Shown piece by piece: positions 44,007-52,678 of a stretch of 64,000 bases of DNA. How positions within the stretch are numbered: position 1 is the first letter of the stretch; every line of letters begins with the position of its first letter. Position numbers and translations under genes: made by a program. This DNA comes from G020344215 sp039586575. GTDB lineage: Bacteria; Gemmatimonadota; Gemmatimonadetes; Palauibacterales; KS3-K002. The stretch covers positions 62,001-126,000 of the forward strand of contig JBDHKD010000001.1 of NCBI GenBank assembly GCA_039586575.1, given 5' to 3'. Below the pieces are notes generated by a model. That model had not been told where the DNA came from. It made no database searches and saw only the letters and a list, made by a program, of their open reading frames with translations.

Positions 44007-44040
44007 TTGACAAGCACGCCGTTTCGGATAGAATGGCGTG
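44007..44040 (+). promoter_or_regulatory. Sigma70 promoter with operator-like palindrome for the ba3 oxidase genes
   Basis: TTGACA at 44007-44012 and TAGAAT at 44029-44034, spacer 16 bp: a near-consensus promoter 75-80 bp before the first oxidase gene. A perfect inverted repeat CACGCC-N14-GGCGTG (44015-44020 and 44035-44040) overlaps the spacer and brackets the -10, as expected for a repressor operator. The Rrf2 protein encoded just upstream is the obvious candidate. Confidence 0.72.
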
Positions 44041-44114
44041 ACTTTCACACCCAAATGCGAAGTCGGTTTCCGTCCGTATCCACGTGGGAGAAACCCTAGC
44101 ACACGGAGGCACGT

Positions 44115-44279
44115 GTGAGCGACGAGCACCTCGAAACGTCGTCGGGGCAGGCGTCTGACGTTGGGGGTCACCCGAAGGGTACCCTGGCGATCGTCGGAGT
44201 CTACGGGCTCTTGTTCGCCCTGGGCTGGCTGATCGTCTACTTCCTGATCTTTGTCCCGCGCGGGGCGCTAACGCAGTGA
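44115..44279 (+). CDS. ba3-type cytochrome oxidase subunit IIA-like small membrane protein
   Basis: 54 aa, GTG start 5 nt after GGAGG. A polar N-terminus of about 20 residues is followed by one transmembrane helix preceded by KGTLAIVGVYGLL and ending in a FVPRG boundary, closely like Thermus ba3 subunit IIa (KGALAVI... then FARG). It lies 7 bp before subunit II and so is the third, tiny oxidase subunit. Easily missed in annotation because of size. Confidence 0.75.
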   Translation: MSDEHLETSSGQASDVGGHPKGTLAIVGVYGLLFALGWLIVYFLIFVPRGALTQ

Positions 44280-44286
44280 GGCGGCG

Positions 44287-44772
44287 ATGAACGTCGATTT
44301 GTACGAGAAAATCTGGATGTGGGCCGCGGCGGGAATCATCGTCGTCTTCCTGGCCTCGATCGCGTTCACCACTTTCGGGCAGGCGTTTACGCCGCCGAGC
44401 CATGTGGAGATGATCGACCCGGAGACGGTACGGACGGACCCCGAGTTCAGCCAACCGGGCGTGACCATTCACGAGGACGGCAGCGCGACCGTGGTGATGC
44501 AGGCATTCCTGTTTGCCTACCTGCCGAACGAGGTCCACGTTCCGCGTGCTCGGCCGGTGACGTTCCGGGTAACGAGCCCTGATGTGATTCACGGGTTCCA
44601 GATCGTCGGCACGAACGGCAACACGATGGTCGTGCCGGGCTATGTCAGCCAGTTCACGACCACGTTCAACCGGGCGGGCGAGTATCTGATCGTCTGCAAC
44701 GAGTACTGCGGTCTGGGCCATCACAACATGTTTGCGCGACTGATCGTTGAGGACATGGGAGGCGCGAGATGA
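44287..44772 (+). CDS. Cytochrome c oxidase subunit II, ba3 type
   Basis: 161 aa, anchored by one N-terminal helix (about residues 11-30), with a periplasmic cupredoxin domain. The binuclear CuA site is complete: His in DVIHGFQI and CNEYCGLGHHNMF supply Cys, His and Met ligands. Accepts electrons from cytochrome c and passes them to subunit I. Overlaps the subunit I gene by 4 nt. Confidence 0.93.
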   Translation: MNVDLYEKIWMWAAAGIIVVFLASIAFTTFGQAFTPPSHVEMIDPETVRTDPEFSQPGVTIHEDGSATVVMQAFLFAYLPNEVHVPRARPVTFRVTSPDVIHGFQIVGTNGNTMVVPGYVSQFTTTFNRAGEYLIVCNEYCGLGHHNMFARLIVEDMGGAR

Positions 44773-46391
44773 TTCCGTCCCGACGACTGGCGCTGGCGAA
44801 CATATGGGTGGCGATCTCGGCTTTCGCGATCGCCGCGGCGATGGCGGTTATGCAAGCGCTATCGCGAGCAGATCTCGATCTACCTTGGCGAACGGCCAAG
44901 ATGTACTACCTGTCGGTGACAGCGCACGGCGTCCTGATGGCCATCGTGTTCACGACCTTCTTCATCATGGGGTTGGGCTACGTGGTGACGGAGCGGTCGT
45001 TCGACCGAGCGATAACGATGAAGAAGTTCGCCTGGGGATCGTTCTGGGTGGCGCTGTTCGGCACCCTGTGTGCCGCCTGGGCGATTTTCTGGGGCAAGGC
45101 CTCGGTCCTCTACACCTTCTACCCGCCGCTCAAGGCGCACCCGCTGTTCTACATTGGGGTGGCACTGATCGTGATCGGTTCCTGGGGCTGGTGCTGGGTC
45201 ATCATCCACACGTACTTGACCTGGAAGCGCGCGAACCTCGATGCGAGAACACCGCTGGCGGTGCATGGATATCTGGCCACGATCATCGTATGGATCCTTG
45301 CGACCATCGGCGTAGCGGTCGAAGTGATGGTGATGCTCATACCCTGGTCGTTGGGGATCGTCGACAAGGTCGACCCGATCATGGCGCGGATCCTCTTCTG
45401 GTGGTTTGGGCACCCGCTCGTCTATTTCTGGCTCTTGCCTGCCTACGTCGTGTGGTACACACTGGCGCCGAAGATCGCCGGCGGTAAGCTGTTCAGTGAT
45501 CCGCTGGCGCGACTGGTGTTCGTACTATTCATCCTGTTGTCGACGCCGGTCGGTTTCCATCACCAGTTCATGGATCCCGGGGTACCCGCCGGCTGGAAGC
45601 TCTTCCACACGTTCAACACGATGTGGATCCTGTTCCCAAGCTTCATCACCGCGTTCACGGTCATCGCCTCGTTCGAGGTGGCCGGTCGTATGAAGGGGGC
45701 GAAAGGGTGGTTCGACTGGCTGGAAGAGCTGCCCTGGGGCAACCCGGCATTCTCGAGCGTCGCCCTGGCGATGCTGATGTTCGCGGTCGGCGGCTTCGGC
45801 GGCGCGATCAACGCGTCGTTCAGCATGAACGCGATGATCCACAACACCGCCTGGGTGCAGGGTCATTTCCATACCACGGTCGGCACGGCCGTGGCGCTGA
45901 CCTTCATGGGTATCTCCTATCATTTGGTGCCGAAGCTGCTGGGTCGTACGCTGCAGATGTCGCTGCTGGCACGCATTCAGCCGTACCTGTGGTTCGGGGG
46001 CATGCTGTTGTTCTCCGTCGCCAATCACCAGACCGGCTTGGCCGGCATGCCGCGCCGCATCTATCAGTTCGAGTACGGCGGCAGCGAGATTGCGGACCAG
46101 TGGATCGCCGGTACGGGGATCTCGGCGCTCGGCGGAGTATTCCTATTCGTCAGCTCGCTGTGCTTTGTGGCCGTCATGTTCGGGACGCTGTTGGCTGGAA
46201 AGCGGGAGGAACAACCGGCCATCGAATTCGCGACGCCGCTGGAGCAGCCCGGCACCAAGGCCCGGATTCTCGATCGGATGGGCCTGTGGGTCGTAGTCGC
46301 CGCCGTTCTGATCTTGGCCGCCTACGCGATCCCGATCATCAACCATCTTAGCGCCGAGACCTTCGGCTCGCGCGGCTTGTCGCCGTTCTAG
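44769..46391 (+). CDS. Cytochrome c oxidase subunit I, ba3 type (B-family haem-copper oxidase)
   Basis: 540 aa with about 13 helices. Haem ligand in TAHGVLMAIVF, CuB and cross-link site FGHPLVYFWLLPAY, VGFHHQFMD and HFHTTVGTAVALTF. B-type oxidases have high oxygen affinity and pump fewer protons, suiting low-oxygen growth. Reduces oxygen to water. The operon IIA-II-I is followed by a perfect terminator. Confidence 0.93.
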   Translation: MIPSRRLALANIWVAISAFAIAAAMAVMQALSRADLDLPWRTAKMYYLSVTAHGVLMAIVFTTFFIMGLGYVVTERSFDRAITMKKFAWGSFWVALFGTLCAAWAIFWGKASVLYTFYPPLKAHPLFYIGVALIVIGSWGWCWVIIHTYLTWKRANLDARTPLAVHGYLATIIVWILATIGVAVEVMVMLIPWSLGIVDKVDPIMARILFWWFGHPLVYFWLLPAYVVWYTLAPKIAGGKLFSDPLARLVFVLFILLSTPVGFHHQFMDPGVPAGWKLFHTFNTMWILFPSFITAFTVIASFEVAGRMKGAKGWFDWLEELPWGNPAFSSVALAMLMFAVGGFGGAINASFSMNAMIHNTAWVQGHFHTTVGTAVALTFMGISYHLVPKLLGRTLQMSLLARIQPYLWFGGMLLFSVANHQTGLAGMPRRIYQFEYGGSEIADQWIAGTGISALGGVFLFVSSLCFVAVMFGTLLAGKREEQPAIEFATPLEQPGTKARILDRMGLWVVVAAVLILAAYAIPIINHLSAETFGSRGLSPF

Positions 46392-46419
46392 CGCCGCCGC
46401 GTCCCTAGCGGTCACAGCA

Positions 46420-46453
46420 GAAGAGCCCCGGCCTACGCGGGCCGGGGCTCTTC
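46420..46453. terminator. Perfect 14-bp hairpin between oxidase and Usp genes
   Basis: GAAGAGCCCCGGCC at 46420-46433 and its exact complement at 46440-46453, loop TACGCG. It lies between convergent genes; A/T richness at the stem ends (GAAGAG/CTCTTC) but no T-run. Probably terminates both. Confidence 0.78.
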
Positions 46454-46482
46454 GCCTATGGGCCTGGCATCTCTTGCGCCAG

Positions 46483-47235
46483 CTACCCGGCTCGCTGCGC
46501 CTTCGCCTCGGCGGGCCAGATGAGCACCGGCCAGTGTGAGTCTTGGATCAGAGGCTTCACCACCGGTTTGCCTCTCCGACTGGCGTCGACCTCGTCCTCC
46601 TCGGCCAATATCGTCACCAGCGTCGCGCCACACTGCTCCGCTTGCTCCAATAGGGTCGAGGCCACATCACCCTTCTCAGCGACGACCTCCATACTGACCC
46701 CATCACATTCAGCGCACTCGCCTTCGTCGACTGCCTTCGATACTCGCACCGCGCGCAGCCGGGCCGCGCCGAACCAGCCCCGCAATCCGCTCACCGCCCG
46801 CTCCAGGCTCTCCGGCCCCTTGATCGCGATCAGGATCTGATCGCACAAAGCGCCTTGCAGCTGCTCCTCCGGCAAGTGGAGGATGGGTATTCCCAGAGCG
46901 CGAAGCGGTGAGGACACACCCTCGAAGTCCCAGTCGGTCCCATTGGGCACGCCCGAGATGACTACCATGTCCACGTCTCGCACCCGGGCCAGCTCGTAGA
47001 TCCACTTCACCGGGTCGCCACGTTTCAGCGCCAGCTCCACCTTCGGTAAAGCCGCCTCAAAATGCCGCACCCAGGTCGCCAGCTCCGGCATCGGCTCCGC
47101 CGGCCCCGGCTGCGCCGACACCAGGTGCAGGATCGTCGCTTCCGAGAGACCGAGCGCGCGCAGGTCCGGCAGCACGCGGAGGAACTGCTCCGCCGCGTCC
47201 GGGCTGTTCAGCACGAATATCGCTCGCTTGATCAC
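46483..47235 (-). CDS. Universal stress protein family, two-domain
   Basis: 250 aa from GTG 47235, spaced 8 nt from AGAAGG; GTG 47244 abuts that site. N-terminal IKRAIFVLNSPDAAEQFLR and VRDVDMVVISG are UspA-like; a second half begins near residue 125 (CDQILIAIKG). The ATP-binding GxxGxxxxxxxxxG(S/T) pattern is not evident, and CAEC near residue 170 could be a redox or metal pair. Probably a signalling or stress protein; also on the minus strand downstream of the kinase genes. Confidence 0.7.
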   Translation of the reverse strand: MIKRAIFVLNSPDAAEQFLRVLPDLRALGLSEATILHLVSAQPGPAEPMPELATWVRHFEAALPKVELALKRGDPVKWIYELARVRDVDMVVISGVPNGTDWDFEGVSSPLRALGIPILHLPEEQLQGALCDQILIAIKGPESLERAVSGLRGWFGAARLRAVRVSKAVDEGECAECDGVSMEVVAEKGDVASTLLEQAEQCGATLVTILAEEDEVDASRRGKPVVKPLIQDSHWPVLIWPAEAKAQRAG

Positions 47236-47404
47236 CAGAAACACCTTCTCGGGTGGAATCCGGCTCGGCCTGAGGGTCGCTCGACTCCAGGGGCGCCCGG
47301 GCTTTCTGCCTATGGATGAATCGTGCCGGATCGTCCCTGCAGCCTAAGTTGTTGCTGTATAATAAGTTGCGCCGTTGACTCTGCGGGCCGACCGCCGAAC
47401 TTCA

Positions 47405-47436
47405 GGGGACATACTGACCCGACATGTCGGGGACAT
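47405..47436. repeat. Short direct repeats flanking a palindrome
   Basis: GGGGACAT occurs at 47405-47412 and again at 47429-47436, with perfect palindrome CCGACATGTCGG (47419-47430) between. It lies in the 227-bp gap between the GAF kinase and the Usp gene. Could be a regulator site or a remnant of a small repeat family; a genome-wide copy count would decide. Confidence 0.4.
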
Positions 47437-47462
47437 GCACGGTTCTGCCCCAGTCGGACCGG

Positions 47463-49241
47463 CTAGCCCGCACCGCCCTCGCGGGTGAAGGTGGGGGGTT
47501 GTGAGGGGAGCCAGAGGCGGAAGGACGCTCCCGGCCCGTCGCCGGCCACGTTGTTCAGCTCGCCGCCCAGCAGGCGAGCCAGCTCGCGCGAGATGGCGAG
47601 GCCGAGGCCGGCACCACTCTGGGGCAGCTTGAAGGTTCCAGCTCGGTAGGCCCGGAAGACGTTGTCGCCGACGGCCGGATCGATTCCGGGGCCGGTGTCA
47701 CGGACGGTGATCGCCCAGCCTCTGTCGCTCGGTGCCAGCTCGAGATCGACCTGGCCACCACGCTTCGTGAACTTGAGCGCGTTGGACAACAGGTTCAGCA
47801 GGATCTGCCGCACGCGTGTGCCATCGGTCTGCACGATAGTGCGATTCTCGAGGCCTGACACGCGAAGTTCGATCTCCTGGCGCTCCGCCGTCGGCCGGAC
47901 GGTGGCGGCGACCTCTCGGATGAGCGCCCGCAGATCCGCTCCTCGGAAATCGAGTTCCAGCTGCCGGGCTTCGATGCGGCTGAGATCCAGCAGGTCAACC
48001 ACCAGCCTGTGGAGCTGTTGGGCACCCTCGAACGCGTAGCTGGCACCCTCCCGGAGGCGTTCATCGGAGTGGCCGGTCAGCTTTCGCAATCGATCGGTCC
48101 AGCCGACGACGCCGGCGGCGGCGTTCTTGATCTCATGGTTGACGATAGCGAGGAACTGACCGCGCTGCTCGGCCAGGTGAGCGTTTTCGACGGCCACCGC
48201 GGCCTGGGCGGCGAGCAGCTCGGCAAGCTCCTCGTCTTCGGCGCTGAATTCCTCGGCCCCGATCTTCTCGGTCAAGTAAAGATTGCCGAACACGCGATTA
48301 CCGATGCGGATGGGCACGCCCAACAGCGAGCGCATCATGGGATGGCCATCCGGGAACCCTGAGAATTCGGGGTGGTCGCGCAGGTCGCGCAGTCGGATGG
48401 TCTCGGCGTCCCGCAGCATTATTCCGAGAGTGCCACCGCCGGTCGGCCAACGACCGATCCTGATCACGGTCTCGGGTTCGACGGAGGAGTGGAGGAACCG
48501 CGAGAGAGTCTTGCTAGAGCCGTCCAGCACGCCGAGCGCCGCGTAGCGGGCCTTGATGACTTCGCGCGCCGAGTCGACCAGCGTCTGCAGAACCTCGTCG
48601 AGGGAGAGGCGGCTATTGAGTGCCATCCCTGCGCGTATGAGCGCCTGCAGTCGACGCATGTTGTCGTCCTGCGCGGCGCGCAGGACGGTCAGCTCGTCGA
48701 GGCGTTTCTTCTCGGACTCGAAGATGTGCGCGTTGTGGAGAGCCACGGCGGCCTGTGCGGCCAACGCCTCGAGGATCTCTGCGTCGTCCTGGTTGAACTC
48801 GCTGTTGGAGGCATGGTTGAACGCGAAGATCGTCCCGAGCGGCTGGTCGCCGTAGTAGAGCGGTGAGATAACCTCTTGACGGACACCTAACTTGGTGGCC
48901 ATCGCGTGATCGGCCCGTCTGTCCCCCATCACGTCGTTGACGATCAGGGTGCGTCGCTCGGTGATCGCTCTGCCGTTGAGGCTCCCCGCCATCGACAGAT
49001 ATTCGCCGAGCCCGATACTCGCGTCGGGACTGGTGGCGACGACAACGAGGCAAGGGGCCTCGCAGTCCCTGCTATCGAGAACCCGCTCGGTCATTACGGC
49101 CGACTCGGCATCCAGCAACCGGGCGGCATGCGAGCAGATTTGGGCAAGGATCTCTTCGTGGGCGAGCGAAGCGCTTACGGCACGACTGACCTCGACTAGA
49201 GCACGGAGTCTATCTTCGCGCGAGCGGGAAGAGTTCTTCAT
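47463..49241 (-). CDS. GAF-GAF sensor histidine kinase
   Basis: 592 aa. Two GAF domains (about residues 25-175 and 205-355), a HisKA dimerisation domain with the phosphoacceptor His in IVNHEIKN, then an ATPase domain with LLNLLSNALKFT (N box), DTGPGID (G1) and GAGLGLAI (G2). No membrane segments, so a cytoplasmic sensor; GAF ligand may be haem, a cyclic nucleotide or another small molecule. Start overlaps the response regulator stop by 4 nt, so it is translated with it. Confidence 0.9.
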   Translation of the reverse strand: MKNSSRSREDRLRALVEVSRAVSASLAHEEILAQICSHAARLLDAESAVMTERVLDSRDCEAPCLVVVATSPDASIGLGEYLSMAGSLNGRAITERRTLIVNDVMGDRRADHAMATKLGVRQEVISPLYYGDQPLGTIFAFNHASNSEFNQDDAEILEALAAQAAVALHNAHIFESEKKRLDELTVLRAAQDDNMRRLQALIRAGMALNSRLSLDEVLQTLVDSAREVIKARYAALGVLDGSSKTLSRFLHSSVEPETVIRIGRWPTGGGTLGIMLRDAETIRLRDLRDHPEFSGFPDGHPMMRSLLGVPIRIGNRVFGNLYLTEKIGAEEFSAEDEELAELLAAQAAVAVENAHLAEQRGQFLAIVNHEIKNAAAGVVGWTDRLRKLTGHSDERLREGASYAFEGAQQLHRLVVDLLDLSRIEARQLELDFRGADLRALIREVAATVRPTAERQEIELRVSGLENRTIVQTDGTRVRQILLNLLSNALKFTKRGGQVDLELAPSDRGWAITVRDTGPGIDPAVGDNVFRAYRAGTFKLPQSGAGLGLAISRELARLLGGELNNVAGDGPGASFRLWLPSQPPTFTREGGAG

Positions 49242-50644
49242 TCAGGGCTTCGGGGGCTCTCGTTCTCGTACCTCTTCAGCTTGCGGTAGAGGGTTCGTCG
49301 GTCGATGCCGAGTATCTCGGCCGCCTCGGTCTTCTTCCACCGCACGCTCTCCAGTACCCGGAAGATATACTCACGCTCGAGATCTTCAAATGTCCAGCGC
49401 TTCTTCTGTGCCTCATCGAGGATGCCGGATCCCTCGTCCGGCTCCTCCGCGTCTGAGGGTAGCTCGAAGCCCACGGTAGCACTGCCACCACTGGCGTGTA
49501 GGACGACGGCGCGCTCGATGAAGTTCTCCAGCTCCCGCACGTTGCCAGGCCAGTAATAGCTCATCATACGGTCCAGAGTGCGGGCGGGCAGTTTCGGCGG
49601 GTCGATCGTGTAGAGTTCGGAATACTTCTGCAGGAAGTAGTTGGAGAGCAGTGGAATGTCCTCCTGCCGCTCACGCAGCGGCGGCACCTCGATGGGGAAT
49701 ACGTTGAGCCGGTAGTACAGATCCTCCCGATACTTGCCTTCCGACACGCGCTTCTTCAGATCCATGTTGGTTGCCGCGATGAGCCGGATGTTCACGGGTA
49801 TCGGCTGGCGGCCGCCGACCCGCATGATCACGTACTCCTGGAGGACGCGCAGCAACTTCGGCTGCAGCGACATCGACATCGTACTGATCTCGTCCAGGAA
49901 GACCGTTCCGCCTGACGCCTCTTCGAACAGACCCTTCTTGTTCTGGATCGCGCCGGTGAAAGCACCCTTCATGTGTCCGAACAGCTCGGACTCCAGGAGG
50001 TTGTCGGGGATAGCGGCACAATTGATGGGCATGAAGGGCTTGTTGACCCGGTTGCTGGCCGCATGTATGGCGCGTGCCACAAGCTCCTTCCCGGTGCCGG
50101 TATCTCCGGTGACGAGCACGGTCGCTCGGCTGGGCGCCACGCGTGCGATCAGGTCTAACACCCGCTGAATCGCCGGGCTCTTGCCGACGATCTGAATGTC
50201 ACCGCCAATATGTCGCGCCCTTTGCCTCAGGCGGGCGACCTCGCGGCGCAGGTCCTGCTCTTCGAGGGCGCGGGTTATCGTCAACAGCAGTTCGTCGGTG
50301 CTGAACGGCTTGTTGATGTAATCGAAGGCGCCTTGCTTCATCGCCTCTACCGCCGTGTCCACAGTGCCGAACGCAGTCATCATGACGACCTGCGCATCGG
50401 GCTGGCGTGCCGGAGCCAGGCGCAGCACCTCCATGCCGTCCATGCCCGGGAGGTTGATGTCGAGCAAGATGACGTCGAAGACGTCTTGCTCCATGATTCG
50501 CAGCCCCGCTTCGCCGGTCTCAGCCGCTTCGACCTCGTAGCCCTGGTCGTTCAGCACGTCGATCAGCAGCTGCCGTAGGACCTCGTCATCTTCTATGACC
50601 AAGACCTTGGCCGTGGTCTCGATCGTGCCCGTTTCGTCATGCAT
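49238..50644 (-). CDS. NtrC-family sigma54-dependent response regulator
   Basis: 468 aa from ATG 50644. Receiver domain with phosphoacceptor Asp62 (VILLDINLPGMDG) and the Lys of INKPFSTDE; AAA+ domain with Walker A GDTGTGKE, the sigma54 contact loop GAFTGA and Walker B GGTVFLDEIS; C-terminal Fis-type helix-turn-helix KTEAAEILGIDRRTLYRKLK. Activates sigma54 promoters upon phosphorylation. Overlaps both kinase genes (8 nt upstream, 4 nt downstream). Confidence 0.93.
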   Translation of the reverse strand: MHDETGTIETTAKVLVIEDDEVLRQLLIDVLNDQGYEVEAAETGEAGLRIMEQDVFDVILLDINLPGMDGMEVLRLAPARQPDAQVVMMTAFGTVDTAVEAMKQGAFDYINKPFSTDELLLTITRALEEQDLRREVARLRQRARHIGGDIQIVGKSPAIQRVLDLIARVAPSRATVLVTGDTGTGKELVARAIHAASNRVNKPFMPINCAAIPDNLLESELFGHMKGAFTGAIQNKKGLFEEASGGTVFLDEISTMSMSLQPKLLRVLQEYVIMRVGGRQPIPVNIRLIAATNMDLKKRVSEGKYREDLYYRLNVFPIEVPPLRERQEDIPLLSNYFLQKYSELYTIDPPKLPARTLDRMMSYYWPGNVRELENFIERAVVLHASGGSATVGFELPSDAEEPDEGSGILDEAQKKRWTFEDLEREYIFRVLESVRWKKTEAAEILGIDRRTLYRKLKRYENESPRSPE

Positions 50645-52040
50645 CGGATTCCACCGGTAGGAGAATCGTGAACGTCGCGCCGCTCCCGACCTCGGAACGG
50701 GCCTCGATCGTGCCGCCATGGGCGTGCACAATCTGCTTCGCCAGCGCCAGTCCCAGCCCCGAACCGCCCGAGCGAGAGAAGAAGGGCGCGAATATGTAGT
50801 GTAAGTCGGCCGAATCGATGCCCGGGCCGTTGTCGCAAATCTCCAGCTTGATCGCCTGCCGCAACGGCCGGCCTACCCGCGGGAAGCCACCTGCCAGCTC
50901 CGCCCGAATCGCCACGGCCCCGCCGCCCGCCGCCTCGAGCGCCCGCTCGGCGTTCATCAACAGGTTCAAGAAGACCTGCTGTAGTTGCCCGGCATCGGCC
51001 TGGATCTCGGGCAACGGGTCGCGACAGTGGACCTCGACGGTCACGCCGGCGCGCTTCAGCGACGCGTCGAGTAACTCGACAACCCGGTCGATGACCTCGC
51101 AGAGCTGAACCTGCGACAGGTGGAGCTCCCCAGGCTTGGCCAGTTCGACGAGGCCGTGTGTCAGACGCGCGATACGATTCAACTGCTCGGCCGCCGTCTC
51201 GAGCTGCCTCTCGGCATCCCCGTCTCCCAGCCCCGAGCGGCGGAGCTTCTCGACCACGATCCCGATCGTCGTCAACGGAGCACCAATCTCCTGCGCGACG
51301 CTCGCCGCCAGTTGGCCCAGCGTCACCATCTTCTCCGATTCGATCACCTGGCGCTCTACCTGTCGCCGCTGCGACAGGTCACGCACGATCGTCGACGCGG
51401 CCACGCTGTTCGCCAACCCGTTGCGTGCCATCGTACTCGTCAGACTGACCTCCACTTCTCGCCCGTCCTTCGCCAAGCGACGTGTCTGATAGTCGCGCAC
51501 CGAGCCTAGCTCGCGTAGCGCCTTGCGCAGGCGCTCGGGCTCGCGCTGCTCGATCAGGTCCGCCGGGATCAGCTTCTGCACCGGCTTGCCGATCATCTCG
51601 TCGGAAGTGAAGCCGAAAATCTCCTCGGCGCCCCGGTTCCAGGCGATGATCCGGTCCTCGCTGTCCACGGCCCAGATGGCATCCGCCGAGTCCGCCACCA
51701 GGTCCGGCCAGCGCGCCTGCCGGTTCGATGACGGGACGCAGTAGACCGCCGTCGTCCCGTCCGACGCCGGCGTCACCCGCGCGTCCCAAAACGCACTCCC
51801 GATCCGCACCGAGGGCAGCGAGGCCGGTGTCACCGCACCGCGCCTCGGGCTCAACAACGCCCTAAGCCCCTCATCGAGCTCGCTACCCAGCACCTGCGTC
51901 AGCAACTCACCCTGCACCTGCTCGGCCGACAGCCCGAATGCCGTCTCGCAAGCACGGTTCAGGTACGTAACAGCCCCCTTCCGATCGACGACGAAGATCG
52001 GGTCGGGTAGGGCATCCAGGATGTTCGCCTCGAGCTTCAA
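50637..52040 (-). CDS. PAS-domain sensor histidine kinase (NtrB-like)
   Basis: 467 aa from TTG 52040, which follows AGGGGG; the frame is open further up to 52160 but without a ribosome site. Two PAS domains (about 1-110 and 115-235), then a HisKA-like helix (LGQLAASVAQEIGAPLTT, where the usual His is Gln: AxSVAQE versus AxGxAHE) and a standard ATPase with LLMNAERAL, DNGPGID and GSGLGLALAKQ. The Gln at the phosphoacceptor position would block ordinary autophosphorylation. Partner regulator is the next gene. Confidence 0.85.
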   Translation of the reverse strand: MKLEANILDALPDPIFVVDRKGAVTYLNRACETAFGLSAEQVQGELLTQVLGSELDEGLRALLSPRRGAVTPASLPSVRIGSAFWDARVTPASDGTTAVYCVPSSNRQARWPDLVADSADAIWAVDSEDRIIAWNRGAEEIFGFTSDEMIGKPVQKLIPADLIEQREPERLRKALRELGSVRDYQTRRLAKDGREVEVSLTSTMARNGLANSVAASTIVRDLSQRRQVERQVIESEKMVTLGQLAASVAQEIGAPLTTIGIVVEKLRRSGLGDGDAERQLETAAEQLNRIARLTHGLVELAKPGELHLSQVQLCEVIDRVVELLDASLKRAGVTVEVHCRDPLPEIQADAGQLQQVFLNLLMNAERALEAAGGGAVAIRAELAGGFPRVGRPLRQAIKLEICDNGPGIDSADLHYIFAPFFSRSGGSGLGLALAKQIVHAHGGTIEARSEVGSGATFTILLPVESDA

Positions 52041-52227
52041 CGCACCCCCTGCTCGCCTTCGTGACGCGATTCTCACTGGACTATAGAAGGTTCCGTGCCG
52101 AACTCGTCGGCTCGCAAAGGCGGCGACGTCTGGGGTTCTAAGTCCATATAGAGTATACACTTATGCGATCACTCCCGGGTGGCTGGCCGCGCTGTCCGCC
52201 TGGGGGCGCGAAGGCGCGGGCGGCTCT

Positions 52228-52248
52228 AATGAGGCAAAATGCCTCATT
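52228..52248. promoter_or_regulatory. Operator-like perfect palindrome
   Basis: AATGAGGCA-AAA-TGCCTCATT, 9-bp perfect arms and 3-bp spacer. It is 188 bp upstream of the NtrB-like kinase start on the minus strand, a fitting distance for an activator binding site, and on the plus strand it directly precedes TATATT (52251-52256), a possible -10 box. Confidence 0.6.
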
Positions 52249-52547
52249 CGTATATTCTCCGATTCTCGCTTTCCCGCAAGGGGGGGTGGGCGGATCATCG
52301 CATTCTGGTAAGAGATTCTGACGGGACGATGTGGCCGGGCCACTCTCCCCGTCTGTCCCGGTCTGTGTCAGGCTGCCTCGCGAGTGACACGCGGTTTGGG
52401 GGTGTTCATGCAGGTAATCCTTGTGCTGACAAGCGATTCGGGGAACTGGTGAGAAGTGGTACGTCTCGTGCAGTTAAGGACCGTACTCGCTGGACCACGC
52501 CGCAACACACGGTGCCACAGCGTCGTGGCCGGTGAGCCATACAAAGT

Positions 52548-52628
52548 GAGCCCGGGTAACCTGCCGGAAAAAAGATGGTTGGGGCTAATCGCACGAGGAC
52601 TGGCAGGCCTGCCCGGGCTCATTTTTTT
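52548..52628 (+). terminator. Long hairpin followed by seven T
   Basis: GAGCCCGGG (52548-52556) pairs with CCCGGGCTC (52612-52620) and CCTGCC (52560-52565) with GGCAGG (52602-52607), with a small internal loop; 52622-52628 is TTTTTTT. Reads as an intrinsic terminator for plus-strand transcription, although no protein gene precedes it on that strand. The 36-nt apical loop is longer than usual. Confidence 0.5.
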
Positions 52629-52678
52629 CTGCCCGTTGTAAGCCTGCCTTATCGCGACTGACCCTCCGACGCGTCACT

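Larger units (their letters stand above)
52161..52678. other. Gene-free stretch, possible non-coding RNA
   Basis: 518 bp between kinase and Usp genes. A 98-codon open frame on the plus strand begins inside the palindrome and has no ribosome site or protein character. The palindrome and -10-like box on the left and a T-tract terminator on the right bracket a segment of about 360 nt that may be transcribed rightwards. No known RNA family recognised. Confidence 0.45.

Noticed and set aside
47358..47363. Perfect TATAAT on the plus strand
   Set aside because: No -35 box at a workable distance and no plus-strand gene follows for several kilobases.
52239..52535. 98-codon plus-strand open frame
   Set aside because: Start lies inside a perfect palindrome, no ribosome site, composition unlike a protein.
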